A stretch of 64,000 bases of DNA from Phycisphaeraceae bacterium (GTDB taxonomy: Bacteria; Planctomycetota; Phycisphaerae; Phycisphaerales; Phycisphaeraceae), in the NCBI GenBank assembly GCA_020851465.1, contig JADZCR010000006.1:620001-684000 (forward strand). The letters are read 5' to 3'. The notes under the pieces were generated by a model that worked only from the letters and a program-made list of their open reading frames with translations, did not search any database and was not told where the DNA came from. Shown here one piece after another: positions 9,300-18,585 of this stretch. The stretch's first letter is position 1, and each line of letters begins with the position of its first letter. Position numbers and translations under genes: made by a program.

Positions 9300-9410
9300 G
9301 GCTGATTCTCCGAGGAAGTAAGTTAGTTGAGGTCAGCACTGGTGAAGAATTTCAACGGTAGCCTGAAGCCAAAATCCTGCTTCCTGTGTGGGCTATTAGC
9401 TGCGATAACG

Positions 9411-9893
9411 CTACTCGTTCGCAGTAGCGGATGCTTCAGAATCATTCGGATCGCTGCTCGACTTACGGAAACTATCTTCATTCTGGTCCCATATCTCCGC
9501 ATCCCGACGCGAGGATGGATCAGGATTGCGCAGCTTGGCTTCAAGGGACAGTTCAGCATCTTTCTTGGCGACCTCAATTTCGGCTTCACCGATATGGTCA
9601 GCTTTGGTAATCAAAGAACGCAGTACCTGATCGGACAGGTTGCAGTCGCGTTCAATGTTGGCGATCTGCGTACCACGTGCCTTGAAATACGCCAATAGGT
9701 AAATGCCTCTCTTCTGCCCTTTGATCTCGTATGCTAGTTTTCTTTCTTCCCATCGGCGAAGAACGATTAACTCAGCCTCTGCCCGTTGAAATACCTGACG
9801 GATAAAGTCAACACAACCGGCAAAGTCAGCAGACGCAGCCTGTTGGTTGAGAAGAAACAGCCCTTCATAAAGATTGATACGGACTTCAGCCAT
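9411..9893 (-). CDS. rpsF: Small-subunit ribosomal protein bS6 with acidic tail
   Basis: The product is 160 residues. Residues ~5-105 are the bS6 fold: NLYEGLFLLN, the helix of the first half, ELIVLRRWEERKLAYEIKGQKRG and IYLLAYF. The last ~50 residues are a hydrophilic extension rich in Asp, Glu and Ser; bS6 tails vary in length. It is the first gene of the operon with ssb and rplI. bS6 works with bS18 on the 30S platform and the pair often controls this operon through its leader. rpsR is not in this operon, so any such control would rely on bS18 made elsewhere. Confidence 0.95.
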   Translation of the reverse strand: MAEVRINLYEGLFLLNQQAASADFAGCVDFIRQVFQRAEAELIVLRRWEERKLAYEIKGQKRGIYLLAYFKARGTQIANIERDCNLSDQVLRSLITKADHIGEAEIEVAKKDAELSLEAKLRNPDPSSRRDAEIWDQNEDSFRKSSSDPNDSEASATANE

Positions 9894-10165
9894 GACTAGA
9901 CACTCCTTCGTCGTACTCGGTGGCTCCGGCCCAGGTCAACCCAGGCAAAAAGGCGGAGCACTGGAGTCCCATCAACTGGAATTTGAAGGAACCCGAGACG
10001 ACGGTTTCGGACGGATAAGTGTAACAGATTTTTGTCTAAAGGAAAAATAACGGGACGATGCCTCAATAACCATCGACGGTTAATTCCACATGGAACTCTC
10101 GGCATTATTCTAGAAGACTTCCTATAACCGCTACCTTAGAAAACAATTGACGTTTCCTTAAAATC
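9894..10165. other. Leader and promoter region of rpsF
   Basis: This gap between the peroxiredoxin terminator and rpsF must hold the promoter and a fairly long 5' leader of the minus-strand operon. I see no convincing -35/-10 pair and no coding region. A leader this long would allow an RNA structure for bS6:bS18 autoregulation, but I could not verify such a fold by eye. Confidence 0.35.
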
Positions 10166-10200
10166 AGAACCCCCGCGAGTATGCACCCCGCGGGGGTTCT
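10166..10200 (-). terminator. Intrinsic terminator of the peroxiredoxin gene
   Basis: A 12-bp stem, AGAACCCCCGCG with CGCGGGGGTTCT, encloses an 11-base loop, 30 bases after the peroxiredoxin stop. The minus-strand U-run after the stem is short and mixed. Confidence 0.85.
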
Positions 10201-10229
10201 TTATCACTTAATTCAATCTACAAATCAGG

Positions 10230-10760
10230 TTAGTTCAACGTCTTCTCGCCCTTTTCCCAGTTGCAAGGGCAGAGTTTGTCCGTCTGAAGCGCATCGATCA
10301 CACGGAGCACTTCTTCAACACTCCGTCCAACCGGCAGATCGTTGACACTGGCCCAACGAACGATGCCTTTCGGATCGATCACAAATGTTCCGCGTAGTGC
10401 AACACCCTTCTCAGGCAGTAGAACGCCGTAGTCCATGCTGATCCGCTTGGTGATATCAGCCAGCATGGGGTGGCGGAGTTTCTTGAGGTCGTTATGGCTG
10501 GCACACCATCCCTTGTGCACATAGTGGCTATCCGTCGAGCAGGTCAGAAGTTCGCAATTGCGATCCTTGAATTCACCGAGGGCTTTGTCGAAACCGACAA
10601 TCTCCGTCGGACAGACGAAGGTGAAATCCATCGGGTAGAAATAAAGGCAAAGCCACTTGTCCTTGTAGTCGTCAAGGGAAATCTCCTTGAACGCGTCCTT
10701 ATCCGCAAGATAGGCTTGGGCTTTGAATTTCGGTGCGGGGGAACCAACTTGCACGGCCAT
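10230..10760 (-). CDS. Typical 2-Cys peroxiredoxin (AhpC/TSA family)
   Basis: The 176-residue product reduces hydrogen peroxide and organic peroxides. The peroxidatic Cys is in FTFVCPTEI (~residue 50) and the resolving Cys is in DKLCPCNW near the C-terminus, so it is the typical two-Cys homodimer type. There is also the conserved RGTFVIDPKG strand. The N-terminal sequence MAVQVGSPAPKF matches the family start. It is monocistronic, with a strong terminator downstream. The reductant is not encoded nearby; thioredoxin or an AhpF-like partner is possible. Confidence 0.95.
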   Translation of the reverse strand: MAVQVGSPAPKFKAQAYLADKDAFKEISLDDYKDKWLCLYFYPMDFTFVCPTEIVGFDKALGEFKDRNCELLTCSTDSHYVHKGWCASHNDLKKLRHPMLADITKRISMDYGVLLPEKGVALRGTFVIDPKGIVRWASVNDLPVGRSVEEVLRVIDALQTDKLCPCNWEKGEKTLN

Positions 10761-11070
10761 GAAAAAACTCCTTGCTTGATCTATGAATCAGTCTGATCAA
10801 AAACTCGCCCGGCACCGTGCCGAGCCGCATGAATCCTGTCGGGTAAGAATCCTATGTTAGAAGATTTCTAGTGTCCAGTTATGTCTTAAAAGTTGTGGTG
10901 ATTCGGAGTGATATACGTTGATTGGCTACAACATCCGGCGTGTCACCATCTGAAAGTTATGGTAACCACTCAGCCAGTGCTTACGACACAACTATCGCTA
11001 TATTCGTCTCTTAGAGCATTGACATCGATCACCATTACGGAACGGCATCGTCTTCGCATAATGAACTGGT
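10761..11070. other. Intergenic region between divergent genes
   Basis: This 310-base gap separates the divergent peroxiredoxin and lipoprotein genes and must hold both promoters. An open frame at 10908-11183 overlaps the lipoprotein in another frame and shows no protein-like pattern. I see no RNA gene or repeat. Confidence 0.4.
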
Positions 11071-11463
11071 ATGGGGAATACGGAAAAACCATCCTCCGTT
11101 TCAGTAAACACAGCAATTATTGCCATTGCTCTAGGATGTTCTCTGATTGGTTGCCAAAGCGCTTCCCGTCATTGGAGTGCTGATGAGGGGCGGGCATATA
11201 CAACGCCTAAAAAAACCAGCCTTACCTTTGATTCTCCGCGACTTCAAAGACTCGAAGCTTCACGAGATAGAAGTTCAGATACCTTGTCCTGGTATGCGGC
11301 ACGAAATGACGCTCTGCTCACGGTTGAAGGCGGATATCAGGGTATGACCTTGGACAATTCCTACAGCTACACCTATGACCGGCAGTACCACAACGGCAGC
11401 TATGTGCGAGATTATTACAGCAGTACAACCCATCGCAGGTCCTACTCCACTGGTTCTCGATAA
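11071..11463 (+). CDS. Small predicted lipoprotein, Tyr/Ser-rich C-terminus
   Basis: The product is 130 residues from ATG 11071. Residues ~13-27 are hydrophobic and end in a lipobox-like SLIGC, so Cys ~28 would be lipidated and the protein anchored in the envelope. The mature part is hydrophilic. Its last ~35 residues are rich in Tyr, Ser, Asp and Arg (for example YSYTYDRQYHNGSY), suggesting a disordered or surface-adhesive tail. I do not recognise a family. It lies 50 bases before glcD on the same strand but is probably unrelated in function. Confidence 0.6.
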   Translation: MGNTEKPSSVSVNTAIIAIALGCSLIGCQSASRHWSADEGRAYTTPKKTSLTFDSPRLQRLEASRDRSSDTLSWYAARNDALLTVEGGYQGMTLDNSYSYTYDRQYHNGSYVRDYYSSTTHRRSYSTGSR

Positions 11464-11513
11464 ACATTTTTTGCCTGGGTTATGTTGAACCTGTAACACG
11501 CTAAGATTCTTTT

Positions 11514-13055
11514 ATGCTTGGCGTTCATCCGGTCGTAGCTGATCTTCGTGCGATTGTCGGCGCTGACGGCATCCTCAGCGACCCCAATGAGCTTCGCGTT
11601 TATGAATGTGATGGTTTCCCGGTTGCAAAGGGACTTCCCACAGCCGTTATTTTTCCGCTCGACACGGATCAAGTGTCCGCAGCGATTCGGGTCATCAATC
11701 GTCACAACCTCCCGATTGTGCCTCGTGGAAGTGGGACAGGCCTTGCAGGCGGATGCGTCGTGTTTGGGGAAGGTGTCATCATCTCTACAAGTCGAATGAC
11801 GAAAATAGAGTCGATCGACTTGCATAATCGCGTAGCAGTCATCCAGGCTGGGGTACGCAATGTAGCACTTTCTGAAGCAATCACCCGTGCAGAAGCCGCA
11901 GCTGAACGGACTGGACATGCGCAGGATGCTACGTATTCCGCGTCATCTACCACCGCTGCAAAGAAGCGGAGGATTTCCGCTGTCACCGGGCTTCATTTTT
12001 CTCCTGATCCATCAAGCCAGCGAGCCTCCACGATTGCCGGCAATGCTGCAACCAACGCTGGAGGTATTAACACACTAAAACACGGGGTTACCACGAATCA
12101 CGTGCTTGGTATCGAGATGGTTCTGCCCAATGGCGATATCGTACAGAGTCGAACGCAGGGTTTATATGACGGCATCGGGCCCGATCTACCAGGCTTGATC
12201 TGCGGCAGCGAAGGCACCCTGGGTATCATCACTCGTGTTTGGTGCCGACTCGTACCCAAGCCCAGACACTTCCGCACGATTTATGCAGTATTTGACTCGA
12301 CGTATCACTGTTGCAAAACCGTGGCTGACGTCGTAGCGTCAGGAATCGTACCGACCTCGATGGAAGTGATGGACGGGGCCATGATTCGTGTCGTTGAAGA
12401 TGCATTTCACTACGGCTTTCCCACTACCGCACAAGCCCTCCTCCTGCTCGAAGTCGATGGCATCGACCAGATTCTCGACGAGCAACTCAATCTCATCATT
12501 GATATTTGCAAGCAAAATAAAGGGCAGGATGTCAAGCAGTGCAGCGATCCCAAACGTCGTGCGGAGCTTTGGTCCGCACGTAAACGAGCGTTTGGTGCCA
12601 TCGGGAGGATTAGCCATAGTTACTGCACACAGGATGCCTGTGTACCGCGATCAAAGTTGCCTGAAGCCCAGGAGAATATCAACAAAATAGGGGCAAAATA
12701 CGGGCTGACGATTACCAACGTTTTTCACGCAGGTGATGGCAATGTCCACCCGATCCTTCTCTTCGACGAAGACAAACCCGATGAGGTACAGCGTGTACTC
12801 CAGGCGAGTCAGGAACTTCTGGAGTATTGCATCAGCCTTGGAGGGGCACTTACAGGAGAGCATGGAGTAGGTGTCGAAAAGCTGCATTTGATGCCAAAAA
12901 TGTTCAATGCTGCCACGATCGAGACTTTTCTCAAAATCAAAAAAGCGTTTGATCCCGAACAGAGATCCAATGATGGAAAACTAATTCCCAGCGACAAACT
13001 AATCATCGAGTTATTACGCCCTATTTCACTGAATGTAGCTGGCGGTGCCGCTTAA
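11514..13055 (+). CDS. glcD: Glycolate oxidase FAD subunit GlcD, with an internal insertion
   Basis: GlcD is the flavin subunit that oxidises glycolate to glyoxylate. The PCMH-type FAD-binding domain is at residues ~35-240: IVPRGSGTGLAGGC, SPDPSSQRASTIAGNAATNAGG and GLICGSEGTLGIIT. The FAD-oxidase C-domain follows, with HAGDGNVHP and GGALTGEHGVGVEK. Between VALSEAI and the SPDPSSQ motif there is an extra stretch of about 35 residues (RAEAAAERTGHAQD to ISAVTG) that I do not expect in GlcD. The reading frame is intact through it. It is the first gene of the glcDEF operon; glcE starts 46 bases on. Confidence 0.93.
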   Translation: MLGVHPVVADLRAIVGADGILSDPNELRVYECDGFPVAKGLPTAVIFPLDTDQVSAAIRVINRHNLPIVPRGSGTGLAGGCVVFGEGVIISTSRMTKIESIDLHNRVAVIQAGVRNVALSEAITRAEAAAERTGHAQDATYSASSTTAAKKRRISAVTGLHFSPDPSSQRASTIAGNAATNAGGINTLKHGVTTNHVLGIEMVLPNGDIVQSRTQGLYDGIGPDLPGLICGSEGTLGIITRVWCRLVPKPRHFRTIYAVFDSTYHCCKTVADVVASGIVPTSMEVMDGAMIRVVEDAFHYGFPTTAQALLLLEVDGIDQILDEQLNLIIDICKQNKGQDVKQCSDPKRRAELWSARKRAFGAIGRISHSYCTQDACVPRSKLPEAQENINKIGAKYGLTITNVFHAGDGNVHPILLFDEDKPDEVQRVLQASQELLEYCISLGGALTGEHGVGVEKLHLMPKMFNAATIETFLKIKKAFDPEQRSNDGKLIPSDKLIIELLRPISLNVAGGAA

Positions 13056-13101
13056 TCATAGGCATTGCCAGACAAAGTACTGCTTCTGATTTAGCAACGA
13101 G

Positions 13102-14322
13102 ATGACTACCCGTATTTCGAAGCAAAATGTTGTCAGCCTTCACGATCCTGCTGCGATCGCCAACTTGGTGTGCGAATGCGGCGAGCAAAATCTCCCAATC
13201 ATCGACTATGGCTTAGCACATCAGGGAGTCGGTCATCCACCTCCTGCGGACCATATTCGGCTTTCACAGGCGACGCCACAAGCCGGCATCATCGAACACT
13301 ATGAACGCGACCTTACTGTTCGGGCCAATGCCGGCGCAACGCTGGGATCGCTCCGTGATGCGCTGAAATCCTCAAAACAGTTCCTTCCGATTGATGCTGA
13401 TGACGACCTCACACTTGGTGAAGTCATTAATCACAACGTGTATGGCGGCCTGCGTGTCGGCTATCCAGGTGTTCGTGACTTGCTCCTCGGGCTGCGATAT
13501 ATCGACAGTTATGGGCAGCAGATTCACGTCGGTGGACGCACCGTCAAGAATGTCGCAGGCTACGACCTCACAAGATTGATGGTCGGCAGCCTCGGAGAAT
13601 TGGGTCTTATTTATGAAGCGACGCTACGAACATATGCTATCCCTGATTCAGCCATGGCGGTAGATATTCGTTTCGATGACCTGAGAACGTTTGATCAGGT
13701 TCTGCCCGACTGGATGGTCTCAGATGCGTCACCCGCAAGTCTGATCGTCGGCAATCACACAGGTGTATGGACAGCACGGGTTGAATATTTCGGCGGGTCA
13801 ACGGGGCTTGCAGTCCAGCTCCGATCGCTTGAGACACTGATTGATCACGCATCCGGAGCCCACATCCTCGGTTCGTGGACACGTACTGTAGATCAAGCCA
13901 TACAGGAATGCAGCAGTCACGGAGCCTGGAGACGAACTGCAAACACACTGGTAAAAGTCGTAACCTCTCCGTCAATAACCGGGACGATCTGTTCTGCACT
14001 TGCTGAAACCTCGATCGATCATCCCGCGCTAACAGTATGGGCGTATCCCGTGCATGGCTGCGCATTTTTCGGCGGAGACATCGGCCTGGAGCGAACAATC
14101 GCCCTATCCCAATCAATCGATAAGCTACTTTCACAGTATGGCGGGTTCAGAGTCTGGTATGCCAGACCACAAGGCTGCGAGCATTTGCCTCCATTTGGCC
14201 CAATACAGACAGATTGGCCAATGATGCTTCGCATCAAGCAAGCAATGGATCCACGAAACCTCTTTAATCCCGGCAGGTTAATTTCAGAAATACCAGCCGC
14301 GACATTGGTGCCTTCTCGGTGA
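13102..14322 (+). CDS. glcE: Glycolate oxidase FAD-binding subunit GlcE
   Basis: GlcE is the second, catalytically accessory flavin-binding subunit of glycolate oxidase. The product is 406 residues. The PCMH half (residues ~35-180) shows RANAGATLGSLRDAL, LPIDADDDLTLGEVI, GYPGVRDLLLGLRYI and VKNVAGYDLTRLMVGSLGELGLI. The C-terminal half is a reduced oxidase domain ending with RIKQAMDPRNLFNPGRL. It begins 46 bases after glcD and its TGA overlaps the GTG start of glcF by four bases, so the two are translationally coupled. Confidence 0.92.
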   Translation: MTTRISKQNVVSLHDPAAIANLVCECGEQNLPIIDYGLAHQGVGHPPPADHIRLSQATPQAGIIEHYERDLTVRANAGATLGSLRDALKSSKQFLPIDADDDLTLGEVINHNVYGGLRVGYPGVRDLLLGLRYIDSYGQQIHVGGRTVKNVAGYDLTRLMVGSLGELGLIYEATLRTYAIPDSAMAVDIRFDDLRTFDQVLPDWMVSDASPASLIVGNHTGVWTARVEYFGGSTGLAVQLRSLETLIDHASGAHILGSWTRTVDQAIQECSSHGAWRRTANTLVKVVTSPSITGTICSALAETSIDHPALTVWAYPVHGCAFFGGDIGLERTIALSQSIDKLLSQYGGFRVWYARPQGCEHLPPFGPIQTDWPMMLRIKQAMDPRNLFNPGRLISEIPAATLVPSR

Positions 14323-15722
14323 CTCAAGACGCAACATCCTCTAAACCTGATGAACGTCAAATTATCTCAGGTCTTTCATCCGAAGCCGATTCGACTCCGC
14401 GCGGTATTACGCCAGCTATCAAACTCGACACTCATACGTACTCTCGGGCACTAGACTGTGTACATTGCGGTCTCTGCCTGCCTGCGTGCCCGACCTATAC
14501 GGAAAATGGACTCGAAGGCGATTCTCCTCGTGGTCGAATCTACCTTATGAAGGGCTTGGCTGACGGTAAAGTTGATGCAACATCGTCAGTCATAGCTCAT
14601 CTGGACTTGTGTCTTGATTGTCGTGCATGCGAAACAGCATGCCCTTCCGGGGTTGTCTATCACGAACTCATCGAAGAGACACGTGCGCAACTTTCTGGAA
14701 AAAAACCACGCAGTGGCACCGATCGTTTTGTTGAGTACCTATTCTTAAACATCTTCACACAGCCGACGCGATTGAAGCTCGCTTTGCTCCCAGCTCGATT
14801 GCTGCAAAAGCTTCGACTCTGGCCGCTGGTTAAGCGGCTGAGCGCTAAATATCTGCCAAAACAACTGGATAAAATGCAGCAAATGTTGCCCGCGCGCGGT
14901 CCATGGTGGGAATCAAATCTCCGTACGTTTTATCCTGCCCAGGCACCCGACAACGTAAAACGCGCGACGGTTGGGGTCTTCGCCGGTTGTATCGGCAGCG
15001 TACTTTTCCAGCACGTCAATCGACAGACTATTGCCTTGCTCCAATATGCCGGGTGCGATGTTGTTGTCCCACAGTCACAACTATGCTGTGGGGCAATTCA
15101 CCATCACGCAGGGCGAATACCCGAAGCTCAATCTCTGGCGAAAAAAACAATTGACGCCTTTTTTAAAGATGAAAGCCTCGCAGTCGATTTCATCGTCAAC
15201 AATATTTCCGGCTGCGGCGCGATGCTGAAGGATTATGAGTTTCTATTTCGTAATGAGCCAGAAATTCTGGAGCGAGCTCGAACACTTGCTGCAAAAGTAC
15301 GAGATATCAGTGAGCTGCTTGTCGAACTAAACCCTCCCAGACCTATACGATCTATTGAGCGTACGGTGACGTACCACGACGCCTGCCATCTCGCGCATGG
15401 TCAGAAAGTGACCGGCCCGCCGCGGGAGTTGCTCAGTTGGATCAAGGGCCTGAAAGTAGTGCCGCTTTTCGAGTCGGATATGTGCTGCGGAGCGGCCGGG
15501 ACTTACAACCTGACGCAACCCGACATGGCTCGCAGATTGGCGGAACGAAAAATCAACCACATCAAAAACACCGGTGCTGGTATCTGCGTCACAGCGAACG
15601 TCGGTTGCGCGATGCAAATCCAATCCGAAGCAGAAAGGATCGGCGTGGATATCAGGGTGGTCCACCCCATCACACTGCTTCATGAGGCTTACTTCGGCAA
15701 AGAGTCACATTCGAGAAAGTGA
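14319..15722 (+). CDS. glcF: Glycolate oxidase iron-sulfur subunit GlcF
   Basis: GlcF passes electrons from the flavin subunits to the membrane quinone pool. The GTG start at 14319 overlaps the glcE stop. Two 4Fe-4S motifs are visible: C47-x2-C50-x2-C53-x3-C57 (HCGLCLPACP) and C98-x2-C101-x2-C104-x3-C108. Two CCG-type cysteine domains follow, with QLCCGAIHHH and DMCCGAAGTYN. A ~40-residue hydrophilic N-terminus precedes the first cluster. It ends seven bases before the convergent glycosidase-like gene, with no visible terminator between them. Confidence 0.94.
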   Translation: MTQDATSSKPDERQIISGLSSEADSTPRGITPAIKLDTHTYSRALDCVHCGLCLPACPTYTENGLEGDSPRGRIYLMKGLADGKVDATSSVIAHLDLCLDCRACETACPSGVVYHELIEETRAQLSGKKPRSGTDRFVEYLFLNIFTQPTRLKLALLPARLLQKLRLWPLVKRLSAKYLPKQLDKMQQMLPARGPWWESNLRTFYPAQAPDNVKRATVGVFAGCIGSVLFQHVNRQTIALLQYAGCDVVVPQSQLCCGAIHHHAGRIPEAQSLAKKTIDAFFKDESLAVDFIVNNISGCGAMLKDYEFLFRNEPEILERARTLAAKVRDISELLVELNPPRPIRSIERTVTYHDACHLAHGQKVTGPPRELLSWIKGLKVVPLFESDMCCGAAGTYNLTQPDMARRLAERKINHIKNTGAGICVTANVGCAMQIQSEAERIGVDIRVVHPITLLHEAYFGKESHSRK

Positions 15723-15729
15723 AGAAATC

Positions 15730-17571
15730 TCAGGTATTCCGTACTTCGCTCCATCTGGCGAAGACTTTTTCAACAAGTTGTGCAGTCTTGCACCGTGCTT
15801 TCCAAGTATCATTTCGTTCACAGAGTGACGCATCGCGTTTTGCGTCTGCAATGGTCCATCCCTGTTGATCAATTTTTGTATAGGACCATGTCTCGTAGAA
15901 AACCATACCAGCGAAGCGACCATCTGTTTTTACTTGCTCATATTCCTCACTCAGTCTTTCGTTAACCCAGACATAACGGTTGACTGATACCGGAATACCT
16001 CGGTCGTTGCATTGCTGTACCATCTCAGATGCAGTTGCGTCATCGCCCCATATTCCGTCAAACGGTTTGGCAAAAACACGTAACATCGCCTCATCAAGTA
16101 ACCCATCCTTTATCCATGTTCGCCAGTCAAAATCTATATTGGCGGGGTACGCAAGGCGACGAGAGCCCGGTCGCTCGTGAGCAGGGCGAAACCAATCCAC
16201 ATTCAGATTGACCCGCATTTTTTTACCGCGATGAGCAATCGCTCGTTTCGCCTTCCGAAGAAACTCCGTGTAAGCCACTGTTCGTATTGCGGTAATTTCA
16301 GGAATCGGGTTAGTCAGATCGTAAACGTGCTCCATCACGGCTGGATTAAACCCGTAATCTTCCGGCCAGTCGGTATGGCACGAATGGTTTTCGACGCGAA
16401 ATTCAACACCATCTACACCAGCGTCAAGTATCTCAGCGAGGTTCCTCATCCAGTACGACTGTACTTCCGGCTCTGATTCACAAAGAGCGCCGGAGAGATA
16501 GTGGTTTCGACTGCGAGTAAATCCAATCACTCCGCACACTTTGGATTGGCCGGCAGTACGGTGAATATTGGCTCCTCGCTTCGACCCATTCGCCGCATGC
16601 CGTGGTTCATCGAGAGCGACAACCTCCGGACCACGTCCGGTGTCGTACTGCATTCCACCACGAGGAAAGGTTTCTAGTTCAGGAAACCATATCGCTGTCC
16701 CAGTCGCATAGCTGCCGGGAATCTCTCTGCCTTGAGCGTCATAACACGTCACCAGCTTATCCCACGTATTTTCAAAATCAGGTTTCCCATCCTGAAAGTC
16801 AGTGGAAATCGCAAGGTATTGATCTGTAAGATTGAGGCCGGAGAGTGTGAGCACGCGTATGCGATCGCCCTTCTTAGTGACCATATTTCCGTAAAGATCA
16901 CGCACGTCACGAGGACTGGTTACGACGGTTTCGGTTACAGCAAATTTCTCGTCACGCAAGCTGTAATCACAATTACGATTGCTAGTCCAGATTTGAATAT
17001 TCGTTCGCTTTATTCGTGTAGGAGCATCATCCTTCTTAGTAAGTGTGATGGTGGAAATAGGAGCGGTTTCATGACCAGGCCAGAGATCATCTGTTCGGCG
17101 TTTGATTCTTAGATGAGGATTAGCGGTAACAAAAGGGTCAAGCCACGTGTAATATCCACCAAGGTGAGGAATACGCCCCCACTCAAGACCTTCGGATGAA
17201 CCGTCGGCAAAACTAGCCGCCGGACCGGTTTCGTAGGGCTTGAAGTATGCGTACACTTCAATGCCATGACGGTGAGCTGTCTCAACAGCAACACGCAGCG
17301 GATTTCCCAGTAAACAATAGCTGCGGATCATTGAACTCCAGAAGTTCTGATCCTCAGCGATGACTCCTGTATGTACCAGACGCTCAATACCAGCAGGAGC
17401 AAACCATCCGCCATGACCATCTCCGTAGTAAGCCCAAATCACGCGGCCGATACCACGATCTTTCAATGTGGACATCAGGGATTCAATGTGGTCTGGTGTA
17501 ATGGTCAGCGGTGTAGAAAGGGCGTCGTCAGGAAAGTCCACCAGAGTTTCAAGCATGAAAGGCTGGGTCAT
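15730..17571 (-). CDS. Putative TIM-barrel glycoside hydrolase-like protein, unassigned family
   Basis: The product is 613 residues with no signal peptide, so it is probably cytoplasmic. The start at 17571 has GAGG five bases upstream. The N-terminal ~120 residues and the C-terminal ~250 residues look like halves of a (beta/alpha)8 barrel: RGIGRVIWAYYGDGHGGW, GIEVYAYFKPYE, GVDGVEFRVENH and FDGIWGDDATASEM. A beta-rich section (residues ~170-320) interrupts them. Such folds occur in GHL and GH10-like families of planctomycetes, but I cannot assign one or name the catalytic acids. It lies 26 bases after a PfkB-type kinase gene, so the two probably act in one sugar pathway. Confidence 0.6.
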   Translation of the reverse strand: MTQPFMLETLVDFPDDALSTPLTITPDHIESLMSTLKDRGIGRVIWAYYGDGHGGWFAPAGIERLVHTGVIAEDQNFWSSMIRSYCLLGNPLRVAVETAHRHGIEVYAYFKPYETGPAASFADGSSEGLEWGRIPHLGGYYTWLDPFVTANPHLRIKRRTDDLWPGHETAPISTITLTKKDDAPTRIKRTNIQIWTSNRNCDYSLRDEKFAVTETVVTSPRDVRDLYGNMVTKKGDRIRVLTLSGLNLTDQYLAISTDFQDGKPDFENTWDKLVTCYDAQGREIPGSYATGTAIWFPELETFPRGGMQYDTGRGPEVVALDEPRHAANGSKRGANIHRTAGQSKVCGVIGFTRSRNHYLSGALCESEPEVQSYWMRNLAEILDAGVDGVEFRVENHSCHTDWPEDYGFNPAVMEHVYDLTNPIPEITAIRTVAYTEFLRKAKRAIAHRGKKMRVNLNVDWFRPAHERPGSRRLAYPANIDFDWRTWIKDGLLDEAMLRVFAKPFDGIWGDDATASEMVQQCNDRGIPVSVNRYVWVNERLSEEYEQVKTDGRFAGMVFYETWSYTKIDQQGWTIADAKRDASLCERNDTWKARCKTAQLVEKVFARWSEVRNT

Positions 17572-17597
17572 GACTGCCTCAACGTGCTGATATTGCT

Positions 17598-18548
17598 TTA
17601 GAGGCCGGCTATACGAGAAGTCTCCGCATAGTTACGCCCCCCGCTCGCGCCGCCCATACTGGTCACACAGCATGCTCCAGCCGCACAACCCAATCGACCT
17701 GCCTGTTCAGCGGGCAATCCTTTAAGCAGGCCGGTGAGCAAGCCAGCGTAAAAACTATCGCCAGCACCCGTAGTATCCACCACAGGCGCAGGGGCTGTAC
17801 AGCCGGCTACAGAGATGTATTCCCCTGCACGAGAGCTCAAAAGCACTCCTTGTTTTCCAAGTTTCACTCCGACTATTCCCGGAGCACCACAATTTCGATA
17901 GGTATCAATGATCTTGTTTGGGTCTTCATGTCCTGTCTGATTTTTCGCTTCCGCAAACGAAGGAACCCAGACATCCAGATACGGGAGCATCCGATCCAGA
18001 GGCTTCATCGAGCCACCGGCCCCGGCAGCGTCCATCGCCGTCTGACAGCCTGTCTCTCGAATCCGGCGAAATACCTCGGGCAGGTCATGTTCAAGGTTTG
18101 GAAGCAGACTGTAATAACCCAACAACATCGATCGCGATCTGGCGAATAAATCGAGGCGCTCAAGGAATGCCCGTGCATCGAGAAGTTTGGGAGCACCGAC
18201 ACAGTGGTAAAAGCTTCGTTCGCCGGATTCTTCTATTAAAACAACAGTAGTGCTGGTCGCGTGGGTTGGGTGTTCGAGCAGTGGTGAATCATCGATGCCT
18301 TCCTGACGGTACAGGTTGCGAACCACGGGCGCCCATGCGTCTGCACCGAGATAGCTTAGCGCCGCGACCTTCATACCCAACCGCGCCATAGTCACGCCTG
18401 CATTGGAGACAATGCCTCCCGCCGCAAGGACGATCGGTTCGCACTGGTGGAGTACGCCGCGACCGATAGGCTTGGAAAGGACTACGGGGCGTGTCAGCAG
18501 ATCCACGACACAGGATCCACAAATAATGCAATCGATGTCTCTCGTCAT
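17598..18548 (-). CDS. PfkB-family carbohydrate kinase
   Basis: The product is 316 residues of the ribokinase/PfkB fold. The N-terminal part has the substrate-pocket GG turn (VLAAGGIVSNAGVTMARLG). The C-terminal signature DTTGAGDSFYAGLLTGLL holds the anion hole and the catalytic Asp near residue 265. It phosphorylates a sugar or nucleoside hydroxyl; the substrate cannot be read from sequence. It is upstream of the glycosidase-like gene in the same operon (26-base gap), so it may phosphorylate the sugar released by that enzyme. No good Shine-Dalgarno is seen at ATG 18548. Confidence 0.88.
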   Translation of the reverse strand: MTRDIDCIICGSCVVDLLTRPVVLSKPIGRGVLHQCEPIVLAAGGIVSNAGVTMARLGMKVAALSYLGADAWAPVVRNLYRQEGIDDSPLLEHPTHATSTTVVLIEESGERSFYHCVGAPKLLDARAFLERLDLFARSRSMLLGYYSLLPNLEHDLPEVFRRIRETGCQTAMDAAGAGGSMKPLDRMLPYLDVWVPSFAEAKNQTGHEDPNKIIDTYRNCGAPGIVGVKLGKQGVLLSSRAGEYISVAGCTAPAPVVDTTGAGDSFYAGLLTGLLKGLPAEQAGRLGCAAGACCVTSMGGASGGRNYAETSRIAGL

Positions 18549-18585
18549 GAGAGCAGTTTACTAAACACCTCGCGGTAGCTCTTGC

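Noticed and set aside
10908-11183. A 91-codon frame before the small lipoprotein
   Set aside because: It overlaps the lipoprotein start in another frame and is rich in unlikely residues.
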